In this document: positions 7,453 through 15,381 of the stretch, one piece after another | Numbering within the stretch: position 1 is the first letter of the stretch | Layout: each line of letters starts with the position of its first letter | Assembly (NCBI RefSeq): GCF_900141805.1 | Contig: NZ_FQYN01000003.1 | Span: 310,001 to 374,000, forward strand | DNA from: Hymenobacter daecheongensis DSM 21074 | Lineage (GTDB): Bacteria > Bacteroidota > Bacteroidia > Cytophagales > Hymenobacteraceae | Length of the DNA stretch: 64,000 nucleotides | Reading direction: 5' to 3' | Notes under the pieces: model-generated | What the model was told of the DNA's origin: nothing | The model's database searches: none | Seen by the model: the letters and a program-made list of their open reading frames with translations, nothing else | Program-made: the position numbers and the translations under genes

Positions 7453-7885
7453 ATACTCTATAGCATACCACCTTTAATCCTCTGACATCGGTTTCTAAAG
7501 AGAATTTGCCAACGCTATTTATCAAGGCCTCAATCTGTTCTAAGTCCTGTTCAACATGCTTGACTAAGTCAGCCACTTTTGGAAAAAACAGGTATTCTAT
7601 TTCTTTGAACATTAGCCATCCACCCAATGAGCTATTTCCCTCAAATCCGTTTTGCCAATAATCAAATCCAAACGCAGTATCCTGGTCCAAATACAGTTCT
7701 CCAATGAGAGTGTGCTGAACTTTCTTGAACTCTATTTTTAAAACTCTCTCCGAGTTTTCTACGAGCTTATTGATGAGCCTAACCCACTTTGAATTGGACA
7801 TAAGATACTGAGAAAACTTTGAAGTGGATTTTTCAATTTCTCTTTCTATTTGCTCATCATTTCTTATCGTTCTTTTCGTTCTCAT
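7451..7885 (-). CDS. AT-rich hypothetical protein, possibly DUF6678-like
   Basis: A 144-residue soluble protein that I cannot assign firmly. It is Lys/Glu-rich at the N-terminus, then has the pattern YLMSNSKWVRLINKLVEN and an aromatic block FGFDYWQNGFEGNSSLGGW, which loosely resembles DUF6678-type proteins. Its GC content is far below that of all neighbours and codon use is AT-rich, which suggests recent acquisition. The upstream flank is AT-rich too. Its stop overlaps the hairpin at 7393-7452. Orphan proteins of this size in a compositional island are sometimes immunity or defence accessory proteins, but nothing here shows that. Confidence 0.6.
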   Translation of the reverse strand: MRTKRTIRNDEQIEREIEKSTSKFSQYLMSNSKWVRLINKLVENSERVLKIEFKKVQHTLIGELYLDQDTAFGFDYWQNGFEGNSSLGGWLMFKEIEYLFFPKVADLVKHVEQDLEQIEALINSVGKFSLETDVRGLKVVCYRV

Positions 7886-7936
7886 AGCGTTCCTTATTTA
7901 TAATTAAGCTTACGGCAAAGTACTACAACTCTGGCT

Positions 7937-8938
7937 TTACGCCATCTGATTGCATCCCCTCACGTCCGAGTTATCCATCCGGCCCAGCACTTCAAAAGAA
8001 CCATCAGGGTGCATGCGGGCCAGGTCTTTGGTTTCGAGGAAAGCGCAGGAATCCACGTTGGCCAGGTCGATGACGTTAATGGCGCCGTCGGGGCGGTAGC
8101 GGGCAACCGAAAATGGGTCGGCGGGGTCGCGCAGGAGGATGCGGAGCGGCGCGGGGCAGTGGAAACGGCCGTCGCCGCGGCTGTAGGCCTGCGAAAGCAG
8201 CTCCGTCATACCGTATTCGGAGTGAATGCCGGCGGGGCCGAAGGCCTGCTGCAACTCGGCGTGCAGCTCTTCGCGAATCATCTCGCGGCGGCGGCCTTTC
8301 ATGCCGCCGGTTTCGAGCACCGTCAGGTTTTGTAGCTCCGGGGCGGGGCCGTACTCGGCGGCCAGGTCGAGCAGGGCGTACGAAACGCCGATGAGCAGCA
8401 CCTGGCGGCTGGCATCCTGCTTGGCTTCAGCTAAAGCCTGCAGCAGCGCCGCGTGGTCGCGCAGAAAAAAGGCCGGCTGCTTTTGGCCGGATGCCTGCGC
8501 AAAATAATCCACCATCGCCACCAAAGACGAATTGCCCTGCTCCAGATACGACGGCAGCAGGGCCAGAAACTTGTAGCCGGTGAGCGGACCGTAGAGGCTT
8601 TCGAAGATGCGGGCGGCATTTTGGCGGTACAGCTTCGGGTCGCGGAGCAGGTGGCGGCTGCGCTGCTGCAGCGTGGTGCCGCTGCTCAGAAACAGCTCCT
8701 GCGGCTCCCATTCGGCGGGCGCGGTGCGCACTTCGTGGGTTTTGAAAAACTCGATGGGCAGAAAGGGAATGTCTTCCAGGCGCGCTACGGTTTCGGGGCG
8801 GCGGCCCAGCGCGGCCAGCCACTGCCGGTAGGGCGGGCAGTGCACGGCCTGATGCCGGAACAGCCGCAGCGCCAGCGCCTCAAAGGTGGCTGCCGAAACG
8901 GCGGAGAAATCGGACAGGTAAGCGGCGCGGAAACTCAT
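7937..8938 (-). CDS. LuxE-like acyl-protein synthetase family protein
   Basis: A 333-residue protein of the LuxE / acyl-protein synthetase family within the adenylate-forming superfamily. Visible family features are the P-loop-like LFLSSGTTLQQRSRH (about 95-110), LETGGMKGRRREMIREEL, and IHSEYGMTELLSQAYS. LuxE activates fatty acids in bioluminescent bacteria; the Bacteroidota homologues stand alone and their substrate is not known. There is no lux-type reductase or other acyl gene nearby. ATG at 8938 gives MSFRAAYLSDF, the usual family start. It is transcribed away from the lipoprotein gene that starts at 9054. Confidence 0.82.
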   Translation of the reverse strand: MSFRAAYLSDFSAVSAATFEALALRLFRHQAVHCPPYRQWLAALGRRPETVARLEDIPFLPIEFFKTHEVRTAPAEWEPQELFLSSGTTLQQRSRHLLRDPKLYRQNAARIFESLYGPLTGYKFLALLPSYLEQGNSSLVAMVDYFAQASGQKQPAFFLRDHAALLQALAEAKQDASRQVLLIGVSYALLDLAAEYGPAPELQNLTVLETGGMKGRRREMIREELHAELQQAFGPAGIHSEYGMTELLSQAYSRGDGRFHCPAPLRILLRDPADPFSVARYRPDGAINVIDLANVDSCAFLETKDLARMHPDGSFEVLGRMDNSDVRGCNQMA

Positions 8939-9053
8939 TCTAAAGCGGCGTGGTTAGCGAATTGGTATAACAAACGCGGTGGCACTTCGTTGATAAGTCG
9001 TACCTTCCACCGCTGGCTTTGGTAGCTGTTTCGGACCCGTTTTTCTGCTTGCT

Positions 9054-9623
9054 ATGATCCTGTTTCGTACTCCTCTGCGTTCGACGCTGGCGCTGGCTGC
9101 TTTGGCGGTCAACTCATGCATCAGCCCGCCCAACTTCCCTACCACGCCCAGCATCGAGTTCAAGGACATGACGGTGACCCGCGTGGACGACGGCGTTTTG
9201 ACAGCCTACGACCGGGTAACAATTACCGTCAGCTTCCAAGATGGCGAAGGCGACCTTGGTTTGAGGAAAGAGGACAAGACCGACGATAGCCCTTACCGGC
9301 AGTATCTGGCCGATGGCTCTCCTAACCGCAACTACAACAATTACTTCTTGGTCCCCTACTACCGGACCAGCGACGGTCAGTATGCACCCGTAGAATTCGG
9401 CAACGCCAAGAATATCTACATCTCTACCTATCCACCTCTGGACCCGGCGGGAGGAAAGGCAGCCCCGCTGAAGGGCGACTTGACTTATACGACGGAAATT
9501 CCGGTAGATGGCAATTTTACTCCCATTAAGCAGGGTCAGGATATTCGGTTCGAGCTGTCTATCATGGACCGTGGCCTGCACGAGAGCAACAAGATTGTAA
9601 CGCCGTCTTACCGCGTGCAGTAG
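9054..9623 (+). CDS. Hypothetical lipoprotein
   Basis: A 189-residue predicted lipoprotein with an N-terminal hydrophobic stretch ending in a lipobox (AVNSC, Cys near residue 22). The mature part looks like a beta-sandwich: ITVSFQDGEGDLGLRKED is the kind of segment seen in several Bacteroidota surface lipoproteins. No enzyme motif is visible. It is followed within 20 bases by a strong terminator that it shares with the convergent E1 gene. Function unknown. Confidence 0.7.
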   Translation: MILFRTPLRSTLALAALAVNSCISPPNFPTTPSIEFKDMTVTRVDDGVLTAYDRVTITVSFQDGEGDLGLRKEDKTDDSPYRQYLADGSPNRNYNNYFLVPYYRTSDGQYAPVEFGNAKNIYISTYPPLDPAGGKAAPLKGDLTYTTEIPVDGNFTPIKQGQDIRFELSIMDRGLHESNKIVTPSYRVQ

Positions 9624-9638
9624 CCATCTTCACCCCAT

Positions 9639-9677
9639 AAAAAACGCCCGGCCGGAACTTCCAGCCGGGCGTTTTTT
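9639..9677. terminator. Bidirectional rho-independent terminator
   Basis: Perfect stem AAAAAACGCCCGGC / GCCGGGCGTTTTTT with an 11-base loop. A-run and T-run on both sides suit termination of both convergent genes (ends 9623 and 9693). Confidence 0.92.
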
Positions 9678-9692
9678 ATGGAGAATCCTTGG

Positions 9693-12107
9693 CTAATAAA
9701 TGGCCGGGAAGCGCTTGGGCTCAGCCTCGTTCAGCAGCTCATACACGGCATCGAACACGTCTTCGGCGTTGGGCTTGCTGAAGTAGTCGCCGTCGGAGCC
9801 GTAGGGCGGGCGGTGGGGCTGCGCGGCCAGGCAGCGCGGCTGCGAGTCGAGGAACTTGTAGCCCTGCTGCTCGTCGAGCACGTGCTGGAGCATGAAAGCA
9901 GTAGCGCCGCCGGGCACGTCCTCGTCGGCGAACAGCACCCGGCTGGTTTTGCGCAGGCTGTCGGCAATAACGTGGTCAACGTCGAACGGCAGTAGCGTCT
10001 GCACGTCGATTACTTCCACCGAAATGCCCACTTCGGCCAGCTGCCGGGCGGCATCCATCACAATGCGGCACATCGAGCCGTAGGTGACTACCGTTATGTC
10101 GGTGCCTTTCTGCAGCACTTCCGGCACGCCCAGCGGCAGCGTAAACTCGCCCACGTTCTGCGGAATACGCTCCTTGAGGCGGTAGCCGTTCAGGCACTCG
10201 ATTACGATGGCCGGCTCGTCGGAGCGCAGCAGCGTGTTGTAGAAGCCGGCCGCCTGGGTCATGTCGCGCGGCACCAGCACGTGCATCCCGCGGATGCTGC
10301 TCAGAATCATGCCCATCGGCGAGCCGGAGTGCCACACGCCCTCCAGCCGGTGCCCGCGGGTACGCACGATGAGCGGCGCTTTCTGCCCGCCCTTGGTGCG
10401 GTACTGCAGGCAGGCCACATCATCGCTCAGAATCTGGATGGCATAGAGCAGATAATCGAGGTACTGAATCTCGGTGATGGGCCGCAGCCCGCGCAGCGCA
10501 GCGCCGATGCCCTGCCCCACAATGGTGCACTCGCGGATGCCGGTATCGGTCACGCGCAGCTCCCCGAATTTCTCCTGCAAGCCCGCAAACGCCTGGTTTA
10601 CATCCCCGATTTTGCCCACGTCCTCGCCGATGGCGAAGATGGTCGGGTCGCGGCGGAAGTTGGCCTCGAAGCAGGCCTGGAGCACCTCACGGCCATCCAC
10701 GGGCGCAGCATCGGCGGAAAATTCGGCTTTTACTTCTTCGATGTTCAGCGCGGCCTGCTCGCTCTGGCTGTAGAGGTAAGAGTTGTAGCGGTCGGCGTTT
10801 TCGGCCAGCAGCTGCTCCAGGTAGTCTTTCAGATCCTGGCGGGCGTTGCTGCGCTTGGCCCGCACGAAGCGCAGGGCGCGGCGCACGGTGCGCACGATGT
10901 CGGCGCGGATGGGCGTGGGATTGTGGCGTAGGTGCTCCACCATATCGTGCAGCGCGTTTTCCTCGCCGGTTTCGGCCACCAGGGCTTCCAACAGCGCCAC
11001 GGCCTCGTCGCGCTCCTGCTTGATGGGGTTGAAGAAGGCATCCCAGGCGGCCACGCGGGCTTTTTTGATGACATCTTTGGCCTCCGTCTCAATCTGGGTC
11101 AGCTCGTCTTCCGTGGCGTGGCCCTCGGCCAGCAGCCACTCGCGCATCTTGCGCAGGCAGTCGTGCTCCTCCTCCCAGCCCAGGCGGTCTTTGGATTTGT
11201 AGCGCTCGTGCGAGCCGGAGGTGGAGTGGCCCTGGGGCTGGGTCACTTCCGTCACGTGAATCAATACCGGCACATGCTCGCGGCGACACACCTCGGCGGC
11301 GCGCAGGTAGGTATCCACCAGGGCGGCATAGTCCCAGCCTTTCACCACAAAAATCTCGAAGCCCTGCTCACCGGGCGCGTTACGCTGGAAGCCGGCCAGA
11401 ATCTCGCTGATGCTTTGCTTGGTGGTCTGGTACTCGGCCGGCACCGAGATGCCGTAGTGGTCGTCCCACACGCTCACCAGCATCGGAATCTGGAGCACGC
11501 CGGCGGCGTTGATGGCCTCGAAAAACATGCCTTCCGAAGTACTGGCGTTGCCGATGGTGCCGAAGGCAATTTCGTTGCCGTTCACCGAAAACTGCGTCAG
11601 CTCGTGCAGTTCGGGGTTCTGGCGGTAAAGCTTGGATGCATACGCCAGCCCCACGAGGCGCGGCATCTGAGAGGCCGTGGGCGACACGTCGGCGGAGGAG
11701 TTTTTTAGCGTCGCCAGGTTTTTGAACTGGCCGTCCTCGTCCAGCAAACGCGTGGCGAAGTGGCCGTTCATGGCGCGGCCGGCGGTGGCGGGCTCGGCTT
11801 CGGCGTCGGGGTGGGCGTAGAGCTGGGCGAAATACTGCTGCCAGGTCAGCTCGCCGGCGGCCACCATAAAGGTCTGGTCGCGGTAGTAGCCGGAGCGGAA
11901 GTCGCCGGGCTGGAAGGCGCGGGCCATGGCCAGCTGCGGCAGCTCCTTGCCGTCGCCGAAGATGCCGAACTTGGCTTTGCCCATGAATACTTCCTTGCGG
12001 CCCGCGAGCGAGGCGTGGCGGCTTTCCCAGCCCAGGCGATAGTCACGGAGCAGGTCTTCTTTGCTAAGGGCCGCGGGGGCGGCTACGATAGGTTCAGCGG
12101 TGGGCAT
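9693..12107 (-). CDS. 2-oxoacid dehydrogenase E1, fused alpha and beta subunits
   Basis: An 804-residue thiamine-diphosphate enzyme combining E1-alpha (about 10-360) and E1-beta (about 480-800) in one chain. The alpha part has the TPP motif IGNASTSEGMFFEAINAAG and DDHYGISVPAE; the beta part has AIGEDVGKIGDV, DTGIRECTIVGQGIGAALRG and HSGSPMGM. It decarboxylates a 2-oxoacid (pyruvate or branched-chain) and passes the acyl group to an E2; no E2 or E3 gene is nearby. The alpha TPP motif has Asn where many families have Asp, which to my knowledge is normal for this Bacteroidota group. The track frame opens at 12206, but MPTAEPIVAAPAAL at 12107 is the plausible start. Substrate is not decided by sequence alone. 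Confidence 0.92.
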   Translation of the reverse strand: MPTAEPIVAAPAALSKEDLLRDYRLGWESRHASLAGRKEVFMGKAKFGIFGDGKELPQLAMARAFQPGDFRSGYYRDQTFMVAAGELTWQQYFAQLYAHPDAEAEPATAGRAMNGHFATRLLDEDGQFKNLATLKNSSADVSPTASQMPRLVGLAYASKLYRQNPELHELTQFSVNGNEIAFGTIGNASTSEGMFFEAINAAGVLQIPMLVSVWDDHYGISVPAEYQTTKQSISEILAGFQRNAPGEQGFEIFVVKGWDYAALVDTYLRAAEVCRREHVPVLIHVTEVTQPQGHSTSGSHERYKSKDRLGWEEEHDCLRKMREWLLAEGHATEDELTQIETEAKDVIKKARVAAWDAFFNPIKQERDEAVALLEALVAETGEENALHDMVEHLRHNPTPIRADIVRTVRRALRFVRAKRSNARQDLKDYLEQLLAENADRYNSYLYSQSEQAALNIEEVKAEFSADAAPVDGREVLQACFEANFRRDPTIFAIGEDVGKIGDVNQAFAGLQEKFGELRVTDTGIRECTIVGQGIGAALRGLRPITEIQYLDYLLYAIQILSDDVACLQYRTKGGQKAPLIVRTRGHRLEGVWHSGSPMGMILSSIRGMHVLVPRDMTQAAGFYNTLLRSDEPAIVIECLNGYRLKERIPQNVGEFTLPLGVPEVLQKGTDITVVTYGSMCRIVMDAARQLAEVGISVEVIDVQTLLPFDVDHVIADSLRKTSRVLFADEDVPGGATAFMLQHVLDEQQGYKFLDSQPRCLAAQPHRPPYGSDGDYFSKPNAEDVFDAVYELLNEAEPKRFPAIY

Positions 12108-12252
12108 AGGAGAGATGGGCGGGGAGTTTGGCGGGCAATAAGGACAGTGGAAAAGCCCGGCTCCGAAAGCAGGCTCACAAAAGTACGATTTGGGCGCGAC
12201 ACTCAACCACGCGCCGCGCCCGGCCCTGGTACGAATCAGGCCGGTTTTTGTC

Positions 12253-12260
12253 TATCTTTG
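12253..12260 (+). promoter_or_regulatory. Bacteroidota -7 element TATCTTTG
   Basis: TATCTTTG is an exact match to the Bacteroidota TAnnTTTG box, about 58 bases before the ATG of the DUF1573 gene. No clear -33 TTTG is seen at the expected distance. Confidence 0.6.
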
Positions 12261-12318
12261 AGTTGCGGAGCCCGGTACGGTTCCGCGCTGACTTCAACTT
12301 CCTGCTGGTTCTATTTCC

Positions 12319-13101
12319 ATGAAACACATTTCTTCGCTGCTGCTGGCCTGCGGGCTGCTGTTTGCCCACCTCGGTGCCCGCGCCCAGGGCGTGATGACGT
12401 TTGAAAAAGACAGCCACGACTTCGGCAACGTGGCCGAGGGCACGATGGCCACCCACGAGTTCCGGTTCAAGAATACCGGCAACCAGCCCATCGTCATTGC
12501 CAACGTGCAGGCCAGCTGCGGCTGCACCACTCCCGACTGGACCAAAACGCCGGTGCTGCCCGGCAAATCGGGGATGGTGAAGGCCATGTACAGCAGCGCC
12601 GGCCGCCCCGGCGTGTTCAACAAAACCGTGACCGTGACCAGCAACGCCGCCACGCCCAGCACGGTGCTCAGCATCAAGGGCACGGTACTGGACAAGGCCC
12701 AGGTGAAAGCCACCCTCACGCCCGCCCAACTGGCCCAGTCGCCGCGCCTCACGCTGGACCGCACCACCCACGATTTTGGCAAGATGGAAGCCGGCCAGCA
12801 GCCTTCGGCCCGCTTCACGGTGAAGAATACCGGCAAGCAGGAGCTGGTGCTCAGCCAGCTCACGTCGTCGTGCAACTGCGTGGGCTACAAGGCCACGCCC
12901 GCGCCCATCAAGCCCGGCCAGAGCGGCACCATCGAGCTGCTCTACAGCCAGCGCCAGATCGGGCAGATGTCGGATGTGGTCACTATTTCTTCCAACGACC
13001 TGACCGGCGACGCCAAGCTCACATTGAAAGCCACCGTGGTGCGCGACCTGAACGGCACGAGCATGATGAAGGAAAGCGGCGTAGCGGTGCCGTTTAAGTG
13101 A
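12319..13101 (+). CDS. Exported protein with two DUF1573 domains
   Basis: A 260-residue secreted protein. After a signal peptide (cleavage near GARAQ) come two tandem DUF1573 Ig-like beta domains, each starting with a DFG motif (HDFGNVAEGT and HDFGKMEAGQ) and each with the conserved cysteine pair (ASCGCTTP, SSCNCVGY). DUF1573 domains belong to the ASH/PapD-like folds; they are abundant in Bacteroidota envelopes with no known activity. The TGA stop lies inside the first 8-mer of the family C repeat that follows. Confidence 0.88.
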   Translation: MKHISSLLLACGLLFAHLGARAQGVMTFEKDSHDFGNVAEGTMATHEFRFKNTGNQPIVIANVQASCGCTTPDWTKTPVLPGKSGMVKAMYSSAGRPGVFNKTVTVTSNAATPSTVLSIKGTVLDKAQVKATLTPAQLAQSPRLTLDRTTHDFGKMEAGQQPSARFTVKNTGKQELVLSQLTSSCNCVGYKATPAPIKPGQSGTIELLYSQRQIGQMSDVVTISSNDLTGDAKLTLKATVVRDLNGTSMMKESGVAVPFK

Positions 13102-13216
13102 GATGGTGAGATAGTGAAATAGTGAGTTTGACGTTCTGCCCGCGCATATGGCGCAAACGGCGCAGTTAGCGCAGGCAGAACGTCAAACTCACTATTTCAC
13201 TATCTCACCATCTCAC
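13098..13216. repeat. Family C palindrome, 4+4 units
   Basis: Left arm of four 8-mers (GTGAGATG, GTGAGATA, GTGAAATA, GTGAGTTT), inner stem GACGTTCTGCC / GGCAGAACGTC, and a matching right arm of four complementary 8-mers. The pairing is almost perfect over the whole element. The first unit supplies the TGA stop of the upstream gene. Confidence 0.9.
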
Positions 13217-13224
13217 TTATTGTC

Positions 13225-13232
13225 TATCTTTG
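13225..13232 (+). promoter_or_regulatory. Bacteroidota -7 element TATCTTTG
   Basis: Exact TAnnTTTG match, placed nine bases after the family C repeat and about 48 bases before the ald start codon. The right arm of the repeat occupies the -33 region. Confidence 0.65.
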
Positions 13233-13280
13233 CGGCCGTTTTCCCCCTGAAATTCCACCCTCACTCCTTTAGTCTTTACT

Positions 13281-14411
13281 ATGCTAATCGGCGTACCGAA
13301 AGAAATCAAAAATAACGAAAACCGCGTGGGCCTGACGCCTGCCGGGGTTGCCGAGCTGCGCAAGCACGGCCACGAGCTGTACGTGCAAAGCACGGCCGGT
13401 CTGGGCAGCGGTTTTGCGGACGCCGAATATGAGCAGGCCGGCGCTACCGTGCTGGCTACCATTGAGGAAGTGTACGCCAAGACCGAGATGATTGTGAAGG
13501 TGAAGGAGCCGATTGCCTCGGAGTATCCGCTCATCAAGGAAAACCAGCTGCTGTTCACGTACTTCCACTTTGCCTCGGGCGAGGAGTTGACCCACGCCAT
13601 GATTGAGCGCAAGGCCGTGTGCCTGGCCTACGAAACCGTGGAGCTGCCTACCCGCGCCCTGCCCCTGCTCATTCCGATGAGCGAAGTGGCCGGCCGCATG
13701 GCTCCGCAGGAAGGTGCCAAGTACCTGGAGAAGCCGCTGAAAGGCCGCGGCATTCTGCTGGGCGGCGTGCCCGGCGTGAAGCCCGCCGAAGTACTGGTGC
13801 TGGGTGCCGGCATCGTGGGCACGCAGGCCGCCAAGATTGCCGCCGGTCTGGGCGCGTTGGTGACGGTGATGGACATCAATCTGAACCGTTTGCGCGAGCT
13901 GGACGACTTCATGCCCAAGAACGTGGTGACGCAGTACTCGAATGAGTATAACATCCGCGCAGCCATCAAAACCGCCGACCTGATCATCGGCGCGGTGCTG
14001 ATTCCGGGCGCCAAGGCTCCGCACCTCATCACCCGCGACATGCTCAAGACCATGCGCCCCGGCACCGTGCTCGTGGACGTGGCCGTGGACCAGGGCGGCT
14101 GCATCGAAACCTGCAAGCCGACCACCCACGAAAACCCGACCTTCATCATCGACGACATCGTGCACTATTGCGTGGCCAACATGCCAGGCGCGGTGCCCTA
14201 CACCAGCACGTTGGCCCTCACCAACGCCACGCTGCCCTACGCCGTGAAGCTGGCCAACCTGGGCTGGCAGAAAGCCTGCCAGCAGGACCCCGCCCTGCGC
14301 TTGGGCCTGAACGTAGTGCACGGCGAGGTAGTGTACCAGGGCGTAGCCGATGCCTGGAACCTGCCGATGGTAGACGTGAACACCGTGCTGGAAGAGGCTG
14401 TTGCCAATTAA
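13281..14411 (+). CDS. ald: Alanine dehydrogenase
   Basis: A 376-residue NAD-dependent alanine dehydrogenase (L-alanine + NAD + water to pyruvate + ammonium + NADH). The N-terminal motif [20 protein letters not shown] is the family signature. The substrate-site lysine lies in IVKVKEP and the catalytic His in LFTYFHFA; the Rossmann loop is [13 protein letters not shown] (about residue 174), and [12 protein letters not shown] carries the conserved Asp. Length fits the usual 370-375. It acts in the cytoplasm in alanine catabolism or ammonia assimilation. A -7 box lies upstream and a hairpin terminator follows. Confidence 0.97.
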   Translation: MLIGVPKEIKNNENRVGLTPAGVAELRKHGHELYVQSTAGLGSGFADAEYEQAGATVLATIEEVYAKTEMIVKVKEPIASEYPLIKENQLLFTYFHFASGEELTHAMIERKAVCLAYETVELPTRALPLLIPMSEVAGRMAPQEGAKYLEKPLKGRGILLGGVPGVKPAEVLVLGAGIVGTQAAKIAAGLGALVTVMDINLNRLRELDDFMPKNVVTQYSNEYNIRAAIKTADLIIGAVLIPGAKAPHLITRDMLKTMRPGTVLVDVAVDQGGCIETCKPTTHENPTFIIDDIVHYCVANMPGAVPYTSTLALTNATLPYAVKLANLGWQKACQQDPALRLGLNVVHGEVVYQGVADAWNLPMVDVNTVLEEAVAN

Positions 14412-14433
14412 AAATCGAGAATTAAAAAGTAAG

Positions 14434-14484
14434 AATTGAGCGTTCTGATGGCCTCCGCGCTGTTTGAACGCTCAATTTTTATTT
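14434..14484 (+). terminator. Rho-independent terminator of ald
   Basis: Stem AATTGAGCGTTC / GAACGCTCAATT followed by a T-rich tract (TTTTTATTTTTC), 23 bases after the ald stop. Confidence 0.82.
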
Positions 14485-14530
14485 TTCTCTGCGTTCCAGG
14501 GCTAAAGGCCGCGGTTTGGAAGGTCGAAAG

Positions 14531-14706
14531 AACGGGTCATGCTTCATCTTGCGTCCGCTTGTCGAAGCATCTTTACCGCTTCGTTGCAAGGGTAAACTAA
14601 GCCCCTCCCTTTTGGATTCCGCGCATCAAGCGGCGTGGGTTGGGGAGGGGTCCGACGAAGCGGGCGAGATGCTTCGACAAGCGGACGCAAGATGAAGCAG
14701 GATGTT
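14531..14706. repeat. Family B dispersed inverted repeat
   Basis: The arm GCTTCATCTTGCGTCCGCTT followed by GTCGAAGCATCT is complemented by AGATGCTTCGACAAGCGGAC followed by GCAAGATGAAGC. An inner GGGGAGGGG / CCCCTCCC hairpin lies between. Same architecture as 2235-2368. Confidence 0.78.
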
Positions 14707-14768
14707 CCGGATTGTTCCCAACGACTCTTCCACCCGCGCCAATTCACAATTCATAATTCTCAATTAAT

Positions 14769-15368
14769 TTGAAGGGTATTCTTTTCACCGGCCGCTCCAT
14801 TGCCGACGCGCATACATTTGGCTTGCTGCCTGCCTATCTGCAGGATTTTCTGCGCACCCAAAACGGCGTGGTGGCTTACTTTGGCGGCCTGCACATCCGG
14901 GGCTGCTGCCACGCGCCGGCCTGGCACGATCTAGGCGCGGCCTGGAACGGGGAGCAGGCCTTCTGGAAGCGCTACGCCACCGTGCGCCCCACCGATATTC
15001 CCTTTGCGCAAGACTGTGTGGGCAACCAGTTTCTGCTGCGCGACGACGCGGTGCTTTTTCTGGACACCGAAACCGGCGAGTTGGCCGACCTGGAAGTGGA
15101 TTTCAAGCATTTCCTGTTCGGTATCGAGAAGTTTCCGCTCGATGCGCTGGGCATGGAGCCGCTGCGCGCGTTTCAGCAGCTGGGCGGCCGGCTGGAGCCG
15201 GGGCAGCTGCTGAGCGTGTATCCGCCGGTCTGCATTCAGTCGGCCACGGAAAAGCCGCAGCTGCGGCCGCTGCCGGCGCTGGAGCGGCTAGCGTATCTGG
15301 CCGATTTCTACGCCCAGATCAAGGATTTGCCCGACGGGCAGCGCCTGCATTTCACGCTGAAAGCGTAG
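14769..15368 (+). CDS. SMI1/KNR4 (SUKH)-like protein
   Basis: A 199-residue soluble protein with a SUKH-like pattern: LLPAYLQDFLRTQNGVVAYFGGLHIRG near the N-terminus and VGNQFLLRDDAVLFLDTETG in the middle. SUKH proteins are often immunity proteins against polymorphic toxins, but stand-alone copies are common and no toxin gene is adjacent. The only sensible start is TTG at 14769, since no in-frame ATG occurs before residue 120; the region before it is AT-rich. It ends 13 bases before the next gene, so the two may be cotranscribed. Confidence 0.7.
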   Translation: MKGILFTGRSIADAHTFGLLPAYLQDFLRTQNGVVAYFGGLHIRGCCHAPAWHDLGAAWNGEQAFWKRYATVRPTDIPFAQDCVGNQFLLRDDAVLFLDTETGELADLEVDFKHFLFGIEKFPLDALGMEPLRAFQQLGGRLEPGQLLSVYPPVCIQSATEKPQLRPLPALERLAYLADFYAQIKDLPDGQRLHFTLKA

Positions 15369-15381
15369 CCGATTTTTGCCC

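Noticed and set aside
7937..8938. Bioluminescence or aldehyde-forming operon
   Set aside because: Only a LuxE-like gene is present; no luxA, luxB, luxC or luxD homologues nearby.
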